A stretch of DNA of 64,000 nt from Ypsolopha sequella. Taxonomy: Eukaryota > Arthropoda > Insecta > Lepidoptera > Ypsolophidae. The notes under the pieces were generated by a model. The model was not told the DNA's origin. It saw only the letters and a list, made by a program, of their open reading frames with translations, and did no database searches. Below, in pieces: positions 1 to 11,102 of the stretch (its first letter is position 1; every line of letters starts with the position of its first letter). The DNA lies in the NCBI GenBank assembly GCA_934047225.1, contig OW204005.1:19228396-19292395 (forward strand). Direction: 5' to 3'. The position numbers and the translations under genes were made by a program.

Positions 1-103
1 CGCCCTAGATCAGAGCTGGATCAGAGCAAAAAGCGGCAAAATCAAATTTAACAAAAAATTTAAACAAATAGTTTCAAACGGAACATTTAAGCATTCCATC
101 GAA

Positions 104-174
104 ATGGTATCTTGTTCTGTACCGAAATGTCCGAACAATCACCTAAAAAATGATGGGAAACCTCCGTTTCACAG
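104..174 (+). CDS. Candidate first exon of a THAP zinc-finger protein (partial)
   Basis: The ATG at 104 opens 23 codons that begin MVSCSVPKCPNN and end KPPFH, followed directly by a good donor (CAG|GTAAAT, donor at 175). The first Cys pair spaced C-x4-C right after the start Met, then Asn-Asn and a Phe-His at the exon end, match the beginning of THAP domains, which bind DNA through a C2CH zinc site. The second half (the Trp and the C-x2-H pair) should lie in a downstream exon that I could not find. THAP domains occur both in host regulators and in P-element-type transposases, so this may be a host gene or transposon debris. Confidence 0.45.
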
Positions 175-361
175 GTAAATACGGCACCGCTACCCAAAGT
201 TTTACGTACATATTTTTCCATCTAAAACTACAAAAAATTGCATAATAATAATATAATAATAAATCGTTTAATTCAGTCAATTATAGACCATAGTTACACA
301 ACACATACATTTTACAAATAATATTAAAAAAATTGTACAATAGAAATGAAAAAAGCTTAAA

Positions 362-649
362 TTAAGAATAAAATAATAGCTTACTCCAGTATTTCACAAT
401 TGGTGCATCCCATCTATCTCTTATCACCCTTAGAATGCTGTTGCTACTACCACGAACCATAGATAGCAGAGAAGCGCACTTTTTGCGACGTACTGCATAA
501 AAATCATCTGTGCGTGCATCTGCAAACATGCCAGATGCACTGCATGAACGAGGTAGCCCCAACAGCATCCTAAAAGCATTATTATACTGAACTCGTAGAG
601 CGTTCATGGACTTTTGGGTATAGTTGGTCCACAAGCTGCTCGTATACAT
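362..649 (-). pseudogene. 3' end fragment of a jockey/CR1-type non-LTR retrotransposon ORF2
   Basis: A 95-codon minus-strand frame contains YNNAFRMLLGLPRSCSASGM followed by MFADAR and RKKCASLL. This is the segment behind the reverse transcriptase in lepidopteran jockey/CR1-type elements, ending near the natural C terminus. No RT core motif is present, so it is a 5'-truncated dead copy. Independent copies of the same segment lie at 48227-48547 and 58803-59021 (both minus). The family assignment is from pattern memory. Confidence 0.7.
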
Positions 650-1284
650 TGGTGTGCAGTAAGCACATAAAATAAGTTATTTAGTTGTAAATTATCTCAA
701 TTTCTGTTAGTAGTGCACAGTTTCTCATAAATATTGCATTTTAAAGATTTTCTCACCTACGCAAAGATTTGTTGGGTTTACACTAGGGGCGTACCTTTAC
801 TTCATGTACCCACTATTACACACACATAAGCAGGTGTCACACACTTTGACACTCGATTTTGGCAACATCGTATTTCCTCGGCTATATTTATCTATGAGAT
901 ACTATATTTATGGTCAGGGACGATACTTTGTGGAAAAATTCAAGCTTTGACAGCACTAAAACTAAAATGAAAACCTTCAGAATCGGCTTAATTGTCTTCT
1001 TTAAATTGTATTTCTTGAATTATATAGCAAGTTGGTAAAAAAAAACTGTCATTGTTAATCGATATTTGAAATATTTCATTTTTATACGAAACGTTTCGCT
1101 CTTTTATACTCACCAAAAAAGAGAATCATTCACAAAAAGCTAAATTATCATACATTATTCTTCGTCGACACTTCATACACCTATCAGCACTGTGTGAGCT
1201 ATTTCCTACGTCAATATATCAGCAAAGGAACTAATTAACATAGAATGCTGTCCGCCTATACTGTGCAGTGTACAATGATATGCT
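650..1284. other. No gene recognised
   Basis: AT-rich sequence with stop codons in all frames. I see no exon, RNA gene or clear repeat boundary. Confidence 0.5.
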
Positions 1285-1354
1285 TTAAGGGGCTCCACAA
1301 TGCTAAAACTCAGTCATGTTTTAACGTTTTTGTTTTCCAACTGTCTATCCTGCT

Positions 1355-2082
1355 ATGCGAGCACGTACGCGTCGATTAGATAAATTTGACAGATAGAATC
1401 GATAAAATCTAAACAATAACCCTTACAGCAATAAAATAAGAGTTACATTTTTATTTATCGAATCGATATCGAGTCGATACCAAGTTCATGCTAGTACCCT
1501 ATGCGAGCACGTACGCGTCGATTAGATAAATTTGACAGATAGAATCGATCAAATCTAAACAATAACCCTTACTGCAATGAAATAAGAGTTACTTTTTTAT
1601 TTAAAGAATCGATGTCGAGTCGATACAAAGTTCATGCTAGTACCCTATGCGAGCACGTACGCGTCGATTAGATAAGTTTGATAGATAGAATCGATAAAAT
1701 CTAAACAATAACCCTTACAGCAATGAAATAAGAGTTACTTTTTTATTTATCGAATCGATGTCGAGTCGATACCAAGTTCATGCTAGTACCCTATGCGAGC
1801 ACGTACGCGTCGATTAGATAAATTTGACAGATAGAATCGATAAAATCTAAACAATAACCCTTACAGCAATGAAATAAGAGTTACATTTTTATTTATCGAA
1901 TCGATATCGAGTCGATACCAAGTTCATGCTAGTACCCTATGCGAGCACGTACGCGTCGATTAGATAAATTTGACAGATAGAATCGATAAAATGTAAACAA
2001 CAACCCTTACTGCAATGAAATAAGAGTTACTTTTTTAATTATCGAATCGATTTCGAGTCGATTTCAAATTCATGCTAGTACC
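1355..2082. repeat. Tandem array, five copies of a 146-bp unit
   Basis: Units start at 1355, 1501, 1647, 1793 and 1939 with atgcgagcacgtacgcgtcg and end with catgctagtacc; the spacing is exactly 146 bp each time. Units differ by only a few substitutions, the last being the most divergent. The array is flanked by cctgct at 1349-1354 and 2083-2088, and the unoccupied sequence is seen once in the copy near 28090. A truncated single unit starts at the same base at 41613. The unit has no coding potential; it contains a TCGATATCGA palindrome. Confidence 0.9.
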
Positions 2083-2762
2083 CCTGCTCTGATCGAACGC
2101 CACGAATGCAAAACTTAAGTTATTTAGAAAATCGCGGCTGCATTAAGAGGGCGCCGAGCAAAATAATCTAAAACGACAGTCACTGTTAAATTGATTTATT
2201 GAATAATATTTCAATGATAAATAAATAAAATATATATTTATCATCACAGAGAATGTATCTAGACTTCCGCCGGAGCGAATATTAAAAATAACTTATGGTG
2301 TAAGAAACAAATCTATCTAAAGTGGGCCCAAAGTCTAAAAAAGGTATTGGGGTTTTAGTCATTTCAATAACTTAAATGTAGAATTTTGTCTCAACCACAA
2401 TTCAAGACAACCATAAACGTTATAAAATACAACTGCGCCGTTTCACATTTTTAAAATTTTGTCTGGTAAATTAAATATGATTTTTTCTGTTAAATTCAAT
2501 AAAAGTGACCACGATAAAAAGCGACCACGAGAGAACAAGCGAGGTGTCTAATCGTTCTACGCTCGGCGCAGCCTTAAGACATTAACTATAATTTATTTAT
2601 GTAACGGCGAATTCCGGAGTACGACAGTACGCCTGTCGACGATAGATTTTTCGTTCGCATAAATACGTACTGTCACCGCAAAAGTGATTTGAATGGACCT
2701 ACTGTCACAACAAAAGTTCTTAAAGTACACAAGTTTATAGTCTGTCATACATTTTACTGTTA

Positions 2763-3042
2763 TACAACGTGTAACAGAAAGGTGTAACCATATTTGAAGA
2801 GCTTATTCAGTCAATGGTACAGAACAACTTTTACTATGGAGACAACCCTAAAATCTCAAAAAAAAATCTGCCCTTCCTTACATTTCAGCCGAGCGGCATT
2901 GCATTTTTCTATGAAAAAGTTTTTTTTTTCTTTTCTTTTTTTCGAGATACAGGGTTTGTTCCATAGTAAAAGTTGTTCTATAACATTGACTGAATAAGCT
3001 CTTCAAATATGGTTACATTACACCTTTCTGTTACACGTTGTA
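2763..3042. mobile_element. MITE with long terminal inverted repeats and TA target duplication
   Basis: Begins tacaacgtgtaacagaaagg and ends with the inverted match, flanked by TA on both sides as in Tc1/mariner-type insertions. A relative lies at 13427-13690. The 67-codon frame inside it is chance. Confidence 0.8.
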
Positions 3043-3697
3043 TACCATTACGCCTATAGGCAATGTATGAAAATTAATAGTGTCACAGCAGGATAAACCA
3101 ATGGGTAAATACTGTCCCACAAAGTGATAGGTAATTAAGGCGCTCTTATCCCAAAATCAGTAATTTCAAAGTCAAATAGAACTTTCAAATATCGTCTAAA
3201 ACTTCCAAAAAAATACGCAATATAGTTCGAACCTTTATCTAGGTCTTCCACGCATGTGTTACACGATCAGATAAACTTTGCTAGATAGAAATAATTCACG
3301 AACACCTTTCAAATCATGCCATTTCCATAATTCCACTCTTTTATTAACGAAACATATCTGGTAATATTGCTCTTTAAATTTTCTAGGTCGACCACGTAAG
3401 TGGGTTTTAATAAACATATCCCTTATTTTTAAACAATTTAAAAACCGATAAATACAACGAAAAAGTACAAAAGTGTGGTTATTTTCTTTACTCCTTACAC
3501 GTAAAGAAAAAGACAGAGAGTCACTCTTCTGGGATAAGAGCGACTTAAAAAAAAAATAAAGTATGTTTATTTATTAAGTGTAATCAATTATTGTTCCGAG
3601 TCAAAAAACCCACCATATCTTTTTAAATTTTTATTATCTACATTGACGGAACTGAATCCAATGCAAAAGTGAAATTTAGCGTTGTGGAGCCCCTTAA

Positions 3698-4440
3698 GGG
3701 TCGGTATAATGTCAGATGCACAATTTCAAATGAGCATAAAACATTGTGTAACTTGGTCAATCGGTTTAATAAAAATAATATAGATAATAGACTATAGGGC
3801 TGATATTCGTGCAGAAGCAAAAACGCAAAAGCTTTAAGTTCGCTCGATAGAAAAAAATTACGAAGTTACCTCTATATTTCATGTTTTTCGAGTGTTAAAG
3901 GACCTTTCTTAAAACAGTTTGCCTTGAAATTTGTATTAAAAATAAGAAAACAAATGACCCCGTATAATTGCACGGGGATTTTGAATAATTCTGTTTCGTT
4001 TTCATTTAATTTAACATCTAAGAATTGGCGCTTACGTCGATTTATTCTGAGACAAGGCGGCGACAAGATATCTCGGTCGCACGCGCTTTTTGTTCCATGC
4101 TTTGTTTCGTCACTCACCCGTCGGTCAGTTGTGATCGCTCCGTTGAGACGGGAGGGCTACGTTTTTGCGCTCTCGACGTCCCGGTTTCGTAATTTAAATA
4201 AATCTCGTAATTTGAAACATGGGAAATAAATGCAACCAATGTAAAAATTGGAATAAAAATGTTTTACGAGTGAAAATAAAGCAGTGGATGAAAGTAATGC
4301 AAAGGTACGCCATTACTTAACAAAATAAGTAGATAGGTCATGTTTTATTAAAGATGTTGAACTAAAGGTTGTCTCAATGGACTAATGAATATCGCTATGT
4401 TTTTCGTCCGAGGTATTTTTTTTAGCTTACAATTTAATAT
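3698..4440. other. No gene recognised; one GC-richer patch
   Basis: Mostly AT-rich. Positions 4030-4190 are more GC- and CpG-rich and contain TCAGTT (4125), which resembles an arthropod initiator, so a transcription start is possible but unproven. The frames here show no domain. Confidence 0.3.
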
Positions 4441-4454
4441 CACAATAAATATGG

Positions 4455-4545
4455 TTGATGGATGTGGAAGAGGCGAAAGAGTTGTGTCTGGATCGTAGCA
4501 GATGGAAATCTGTAGTCTCTGCCTAGCTGCCTACCCCTCTGGGAG
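4455..4545 (+). pseudogene. 3' tail of an RTE-like retrotransposon
   Basis: Plus-strand codons from 4455 read LMDVEEAKELCLDRSRWKS then VVSA and a stop. The 'DRSRWKSVVSAY' end is typical of the C terminus of insect RTE-type endonuclease/RT proteins. Other copies: 6649-6850, 56754-56885 and 59092-59160, all minus. This copy abuts the simple-repeat array that follows. Confidence 0.6.
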
Positions 4546-4565
4546 ACTAACAAAACCTTATCTCA

Positions 4566-5943
4566 CCATCACCATCGGCGTATCGACGTATTCTCGTATC
4601 GACGTATCGTCGTATCGACGTACCATCGTTTCCTCGTATCGGCGTATTGACGTATCGTTGTATCGACGTATCGTTGTATCGTCGTATCGGCGTATCGACG
4701 TATCGTTGTATCGACGTATCGTTGTATCGACGTATCGACATATCGACGTATCGACGTATCGTCGTATCGACGTATCGTTGTATCGACGTATCGACATATC
4801 GACGTATCGACGTATCGACGTATCCCGTATCGACGTATCGGCGTATTGACGTATCGTTGTATCGACGTATCCCCGTATCGAAGTATCGTCGTATCGACAT
4901 ATCGGCGTATCGACGTATCGGCGTATCGACGTATCGTTGTATCGACGTATCGTTGTATCTACGTATCGTCGTATCCTCGTATCGTCGTATCGACGTATCG
5001 GCGTATCGACGTATCGGCGTATTGACGTATCGTTGTATCGACGTATCCCCGTATCGACGTATCGTCGTATCGACGTATCGGTGTATCGACGTATCGACGT
5101 ATCGACGTATTGACGTATCGACGTATCGGCGTATCGACGTATCGTTGTATCGACGTATCCCCGTATCGACGTATCGGCGTATTGACGTATCGTTGTATCG
5201 ACGTATCCCCGTATCGACGTATCGTCGTATTGACGTATCGGCGTATCGTTGTATCGACGTATCGTTGTATCGACGTATCCCCGTATCGACGTATCGTCGT
5301 ATCGACGTATCGTTGTATCGACGTATCCCCGTATCGACGTATCGTTGTATCGACGTATCCCCGTATCGACGTATCGGTGTATTGACGTATCGTTGTATCG
5401 ACGTATCCCCATATCGACGTATCGTCGTATCGACGTATCGGCGTATTGACGTATCGTTGTATCGACGTATCCCCGTATCGACGTATCGTCGTATCGACGT
5501 ATCGGCGTATCGTTGTATCGACGTATCGTTGTATCGACGTATCCCCGTATCGACGTATCGTCGTATCGACGTATCGTTGTATCGACGTATCCCCGTATCG
5601 ACGTATCGGCGTATCGACGTATCGTTGTATCGACGTATCGTTGTATCGACGTATCCGCGTATCGACGTATCGGCGTATCGTTGTATCGACGTATCGTTGT
5701 ATCGAAGTATCCCCGTATCGACGTATCGTTGTATCGACGTATCCCCGTATCGACGTATCGGCGTATCGACGTATCGTTGTATCGACGTATCCCCGTATCG
5801 ACGTATCGACGTATCGGTGTATTGACGTATCGTTGTATCGACGTATCCCCATATCGACGTATCGTCGTATCGACGTATCGTCGTATCGACGTATCGGCGT
5901 ATCGTTGTATCGACGTATCGTTGTATCGACGTATCGTTGTATC
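4566..5943. repeat. 1.4-kb array of 8-bp units (CGTATCGA type) in a 16-bp dimer pattern
   Basis: The whole stretch is built of 8-bp units such as cgtatcga, tgtatcga, cgtatcgt, cgtatccc and cgtatcgg. In most places they alternate: one nearly constant unit ending in GA, then one whose last two bases vary (GT, CC, GG or GA). Because 8 is not divisible by 3, each strand and frame reads as an 8-residue protein repeat (TYRRIDVS-like on plus, RRYVDTSI-like on minus). The unit has no stop on either strand, so long frames open on both strands without meaning coding. Confidence 0.95.
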
Positions 5944-6640
5944 ATCATCGTTATCATTATCTTTGCAAGTACGACTTTCGAAAAATAAAATTTTGAAATA
6001 TAAAAATTAGATGCAAACACAATTACGCAAAAAAATGCCATTGTGAACAAACCGTTTTTTCAACTGGGTTGAATTTTATACATCGTAGATGCATTATACT
6101 TATTATTGAAAACTAGCACGTGCACGGGTTAATGACCGCGGATCCACACCGCTCGTGGGAGCTAAGAAACAGCGCTCGCGGCCGGTGACGGCCGGTCGCG
6201 CAAACAGTTGAGGTGCGGGGATGCGGGGGCAAAATCACTAATTTGTCCAGGTTTATACGCAGCCTTAACACTACATTGTGTCCTTTAAAATAGTGGACGG
6301 AGGTTTGAATTTGATCATGACCGTCGCCGTATCTTTACTATGGTTATCTCTTTTTGCGAACTTAGCTTTGTTATTTTCGAACGTATTGCATTGAAAATAG
6401 GGTTTTCTTTCCATTTTAATTGATGTTGTATAAGTTTATAGATAACAAAATATTATGCGATTAGAAAACTGTTTAAAAGATTAACTTTCAGCAAGTTTCT
6501 TTTTTATTTGACCTTTTGGGGTTCCAAAATATATTGGTTAAAGCGTGTTTTTTTCCATAGGACAGCTGTTTTTAACACAACTTTGCTAGAATAGCCCAAT
6601 TGACATTAAACTATGTTCGCCTAATGCCATACATACATAC
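5944..6640. other. No gene recognised
   Basis: AT-rich apart from a CpG-rich patch at 6120-6230 of unknown nature. No splice-bounded open frame of note. Confidence 0.4.
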
Positions 6641-6648
6641 ATATATTC

Positions 6649-6850
6649 AGGCCTGTCTCCCAGAGGAGTAGGCAGAGACTACAGATTTCCATCTGCTACG
6701 ATCCAGACACACCTCTTTCGACTCTTCCACATCCATCAATCTAGTCATACAAGCTCTTCTGTTCCGGGTACTTTTGACATGGCCCTTCTTAAGTATGTCG
6801 CCAATTTGGTCAGCATACGTCCTTCTAGGGTGACCTGGTCGAGCTGAATT
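6649..6850 (-). pseudogene. RTE-like retrotransposon 3' end fragment
   Basis: The minus strand reads GHPRRTYADQIGDILKKGHV then KSTRNRRACMTRLMDVEES and DRSRWKSVVSAYSSGRQA with a stop. This extends the 4455 fragment upstream and has the gene-order and composition of an RTE-type C terminus. The RT core is missing. Confidence 0.65.
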
Positions 6851-6885
6851 TCTTTCGTCACTCTACTTTCATTCATCTTCTATAC

Positions 6886-7240
6886 CAGTGGCGTGCGTAG
6901 AACTTTTTTCCAGAAAAGTAATCAGAAGGTCAAGTTTGACAATAAAAAAATATGAAAAAATTTAAATAACACTTTTTTTTAAAGTTAGTATGAAAATGTT
7001 CACTCTAGGGTAGGCAGTGTCTACCCTGGCGTCATACAAACTTTCTTTTTTCAAAGTGTTATTTAAATTTTTTCATATTGTTTTTATTGTCAAACTTGAC
7101 CTTCTGCTCTATATAGAGCAGTGGCGTGCATTGAACTTTTTTCCGCAAAAGCAATCAGAAGGTCAAGTTTGACAATAAAAACAATATGAAAAAATTTAAA
7201 TAACACTTTGAAAAACGAAAGTTTGTATGGTGTCCAAACC
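6886..7240. mobile_element. Fold-back hAT-type MITE copies (one near-complete, one partial)
   Basis: Starts cagtggcgtgcgtagaac, has a gtctaccctgg centre and a long inverted arm ending near 7109; a second partial copy starts at 7119. A complete relative with an 8-bp target duplication is at 46149-46405. CAGTGGCG termini are hAT-like. Confidence 0.65.
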
Positions 7241-7343
7241 AAGTCAATTTTCCTACAAGAAACCTAATCAAGCTAGGAGGCGAGGAAATCGATACGTTTT
7301 TGGAATAGCAAAACTGCATGATTAATATTGATGAACCTACATG

Positions 7344-7698
7344 GGTGGTAGAGCTGATGCCGGGCCCGACTGTGGAGGTACCACCATCTTACTTGGGGAC
7401 CCCCTCGAAGTAATTCGGGGGAGAGTAAGAGGACAGCTCACAGGCAAAAAACCAGGAGGCCCACCATGCCTGGGACCGATGGATGGCGGTATATCTATCC
7501 CTAATAGCCGGAACTTATATGGAACAGACTGGTGACGGGCAGCGGCGTCACTGGTGCGAGGGTTCCGGCACCGCGCTCACCAACCCGCCTGCCCAGCGTG
7601 TGTGAGTATGGGCAATTCTTCCAGGATGACCGCCGGGAGTGGCAAAGTACTGGAAAGGCTTATGTCCAGCAGTGATGGCTGATGGATGGATGGATGAC
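7344..7698 (+). mobile_element. SINE-like dispersed repeat, head 'ggtggtagagctgatgcc'
   Basis: Runs from ggtggtagagctgatgcc to gtccagcagtgatggctgatgg and ends in a (tgga)n-like tail. The final 120 bp resemble the 3' end of an RTE-type retrotransposon, as expected if it borrows that machinery. The family occurs at least six more times here (7866, 23337, 35122, 41054, 55804, 61755). Confidence 0.7.
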
Positions 7699-7865
7699 AC
7701 ATAAGCGTATTGACTTCGTCCCCTCCTGTTGATGAAGCCGTTACGGTTGGGGAACAATATTTACAACCGTATTGATTTTGTTTACTGATGGGGCTCAAAT
7801 CGATACGCTTACGCGGCATATTTTTTGTCCCAAATATTTTGTCGCGACGAGGGGACGAATTTAAT

Positions 7866-8215
7866 CCATCCATCCATCAGCCTAGTTCGTCCACTGCTAG
7901 ACATAAGCCTTTCCAGGACTTTGCCACTCCCGGCGGTCATCCTGGAAGAATTGCCCATACTCACACACGCTGGGCAGGCGGGTTGGTGAGCGCGGTGCCG
8001 GAACCCTCGCACCAGTGACGCCGCTGCCCGTCACCAGTCTGTTCCATATAAGGCCCGGCTATTAGGGATGGATATACCGCCATCCATCGGTCCCAGGCAT
8101 GGTGGGCCTCCTGGTTTTTTGTCTGTGGGCTGTCCTCTTACTCTCCCCCGAATTACTTCGAGGGGGTCTCCAAGTAAGATGGTGGTACCTTCACAGTCGA
8201 GCCTCTGCACAAGCC
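7866..8215 (-). mobile_element. SINE-like dispersed repeat, inverted relative to the 7344 copy
   Basis: Mirror copy of the 7344-7698 repeat: starts with the catccatccatcagcc tail and ends near the cagtcgagcc head. The two form an inverted pair about 170 bp apart. Short frames in both are shadows of the repeat. Confidence 0.7.
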
Positions 8216-9290
8216 CGCAACATTCAGGGCGCTGTGCTGCTAATCCTACCCATTTAAGGCCCTGCCAATCCAAAATGAGCATTTTGTTTAATTAATATTG
8301 TCAGTTCAATATCTCATTCAAATACAATTTAAATATATGTTACAATAGAGGATATACTCTAAACACAAGTTGATCTAAAAACGTAATTGAGTTAACTTCA
8401 CTCGATAGAAAAAAATTACAAAGTAAGCTCGTCAAATTGCGAATAAATGTGTTTATAGCAAAGGTGTTCAACGGAGAGAATTAAAACTTTTCCTGAATTT
8501 TCTTTGCAGATAACTAAAGACACTCATAGACCCATTTTTATTTATTTCTCAAGACTTTTTCAGAAACTTCAGAATAACCTCGCAAATTCACCGATTATGC
8601 GTGCTCGCAGCGCACGAAGCGAGCGTTCTAATGTAGACTTTCTGACAATATCATTGAGTTCAAAATTACTTAATACGATTATTGTGTTGGATGCGTAGGG
8701 CCTTAAAGCGCTCAATATTACACCTTTTCATGTGTCGCTTCTGTACATCTTTGTACCTGAGGAGTTGGCCGCTCTGTTTTCATTTGCCGTATTAACCCTA
8801 ATTATCCCCTATTATTATTGACATAGACCACTTACCCATTAGACATCTTGTGTAATTAGAAATTAGAGTAAATGTGCCGTAAAAATGTATTAAGTGGGAG
8901 GAAACGTGGAGACATTTGAGCACGAACAATAGGCAAATCTCGTCCACGGACCCCTTAGCCATTAGGCAGCTTATCAACCACGGACAAGTAAGAATATTTA
9001 GCACCACTGCCGGGGTAATGCGGGGAGGGTAGTAAGTAAGGAAATAGAGATGGGTTAGTATGTAATGACATTTATATAGTAGTGAAATTGCACTGATGTG
9101 TTAGCGAAAAAGGTTTGCCCTCCTTATGACGTCTAATGGATAAGTGGTCTGTGTTATTGCCTAGTAATCAATACATATAATAAATGGGTAGAACCTGGTG
9201 TATCTGTACATTGAAGAAAAGTAACAAAAATAGAAAGGCGGTGACAAAAAAATAGTAATAGAACACAAATCAGCGATTTTTAGAATTCTT
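8216..9290. other. No gene recognised
   Basis: AT-rich. The short frames at 8504-8698 (plus) and 8798-9007 (minus) show no domain and no splice support. Confidence 0.4.
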
Positions 9291-9294
9291 TTCT

Positions 9295-9692
9295 GTCTCT
9301 CTGTCCATCTGTTTGTTTATTCGAGAACATCTTTGAAACTACTCAATGGATTTTCATGTGATTTTCACAAATGAACAGAGCTTAATTTAGATTAGAATAT
9401 AGGCTTTGTTTCGTTAAAATCGGGTGTCGGAAAAAGAAGTTATCGTCATTTAAAGATTTTTTGAATTTACTTTTCTACTCTTAGAAGTTAGAAGTTGCTG
9501 GCGATGAAGGCTAATGGACGTTACGAAAGATTGTAAAAACCTTGATTAGAATTACGTAGCGTATACAATTTTAGTACATAAAAAAATCAAAAGATGGCCA
9601 TCGGTTCATTATTAGAACGCGCAGAAATAAATATTTAATTATTTCGCGGACGAAGTCGCGGGCAACAGCTAGTAACTATTAAAGTTATACTA
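9295..9692. mobile_element. Lepidopteran interspersed repeat ending in 'gcggacgaagtcgcgggcaa'
   Basis: Contains tgtctctctgtccatctg near the start and ends tcgcggacgaagtcgcgggc then aacagctagt, a terminus I recognise as widespread in Lepidoptera (non-autonomous, often filed as Helitron- or SINE-like). No coding capacity. A related but different family is at 59518-59762. Confidence 0.6.
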
Positions 9693-9777
9693 GGCAATAA
9701 CACTAACCGCACTCGCACTTGGCCGGTTTTTTTACTACAATGTTCTGTATAACGTCCGGCATGTCCATTGTCTAGTA

Positions 9778-10180
9778 CAGCGTGTCTTAACCTGTGGTCC
9801 GCGGACCCCTGGGGGTCTGCAGCATAATCTATGGACTGAAAAATTTACTGCTTTTCTCAACGACATACCTCTTTTGTGAATAGGCATTCTCTGCTCTTGT
9901 GTATCCTAAAAACAAATACAGAAATAGATTAAATGTGGAATCCGATTTGAGACTACAACTCAGTAGTAATATATACCCAAATATCACTAATTTAGTTGCA
10001 AAAAAGCAGCACCAACCTTCTCATTAACGTATTTTATATAAAAAAGTATATATGTTTTGTAATTTGTAGAACTAAAATATATGTTCTGAAATTTATTGCT
10101 GCTTTTTTATTAAGTGGGGTCCTTAAAATTGTGCTGGAATTTCTAAGGGGTCTGTGGACAAAAAAGTTTAGGAAACGCTG
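9778..10180. mobile_element. hAT-type MITE with perfect 8-bp target duplication
   Basis: Starts cagcgtgtcttaacc and ends ggaaacgctg (imperfect terminal inverted repeats). It is flanked on both sides by gtctagta (9770-9777 and 10181-10188). Eight-base duplications are the rule for hAT transposons. The subterminal sequences ggacccctggggg and aaggggtctgtgg are also inverted. The 72-codon frame across the right end is chance. Confidence 0.85.
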
Positions 10181-10188
10181 GTCTAGTA

Positions 10189-11099
10189 TATTGTATGTAT
10201 GTCGTACACAATAGGTTCCGTCAGTGTACAATACACGGCAAATAACTTGGCGGGTTAGAGTTTAGTCACATCGATGAGGAAAATGTATGTTTACGCTAAA
10301 TTCGGAATTTGGCAACATGATACCGTTTAAAGGCTGTTTTTGGCAATAAGGATAAATTAATTAAATAAAGTACAGTCAAAACGCAGATATTAATTTTTTT
10401 TGTTTATTTATCTTATTTATTTATTACTTATTTTTGAAAACTAGCGACTATTTTAATAACAATATTAAAAAACTTAATTTAACTCTAGCTAGTCATTTAA
10501 AGTTTCCGCAGATAGTGTTAGACTAAATAATACTTAATCAAACCATGACAAGTTATAAACAGATTAAAAGGAGGTTAATTAACACAAAAAATATCTCTTA
10601 TTCAAAGAATGGGTTGTTAGTAAGGAGACGTCTCACCGAAGTGATACTGCTATGGGATAAGTCCATAACATTAACATTTTGAGTTTGAGATAAACAATTA
10701 AAATCTTTACAGGTTTGCCAAATATAAGAATTTTGTTTATAGTTAATTCTTACTATAGGCAAGAAGAAAGTTTTACAATGCCTAAGATTTCGATTTGGGA
10801 CCAGAAAATTACTCAAAAGTAAGTGACAAAATTGTACACGATCCTAAACACTCTTGAGGTTACCCGACGACCTATTTTAGATTTTAATACCTTCCTAACT
10901 TCTTGTTAGAATAATGTAGTAAGGCTTCTATGCCGAGTGCAACGCACATACAATACAAGTAACTATCTAATTGTCTGGCTACTTAGACATAATAGAAAGA
11001 AATGTTTTGTTACGATAATACTATTAATGTGTTGAGCTCTTATTATTGCTAAAACAACAGTTAAACAAGCAAGCAAGATCATCCATTTTATTTTATATC
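10189..11099. other. No gene recognised
   Basis: AT-rich with no recognisable exon. The minus-strand frame at 10598-10816 has no domain signature. Confidence 0.4.
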
Positions 11100-11102
11100 A
11101 TT

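Larger units (their letters stand above)
1285..3697. mobile_element. TTAA-flanked (piggyBac-type) non-autonomous element with nested insertions
   Basis: The left end reads TTAA then ggggctccacaatgctaaa (1285-1307); the right end is the inverted match tttagcgttgtggagcccc then TTAA (3694-3697). A compact copy with the same ends lies at 28029-28430. Comparing the two shows this copy swollen by a five-unit tandem array (1355-2082) and a TA-flanked MITE (2763-3042). TTAA duplication is the hallmark of piggyBac transposition. No transposase frame is present. Confidence 0.75.

Noticed and set aside
1355..2082. CRISPR-like or centromeric satellite array
   Set aside because: The 146-bp units are direct head-to-tail without spacers, so not CRISPR. 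Only five units and a flanking duplication argue against a satellite block.
3924..4229. 101-codon plus frame as a small gene
   Set aside because: No recognisable domain, composition like surrounding DNA, and no downstream exon or polyadenylation signal in place.
4502..6050. Long repetitive open frames (up to 392 codons) on both strands
   Set aside because: They arise because the 8-bp unit contains no stop in any frame on either strand. There is no unique sequence, domain or gene structure.
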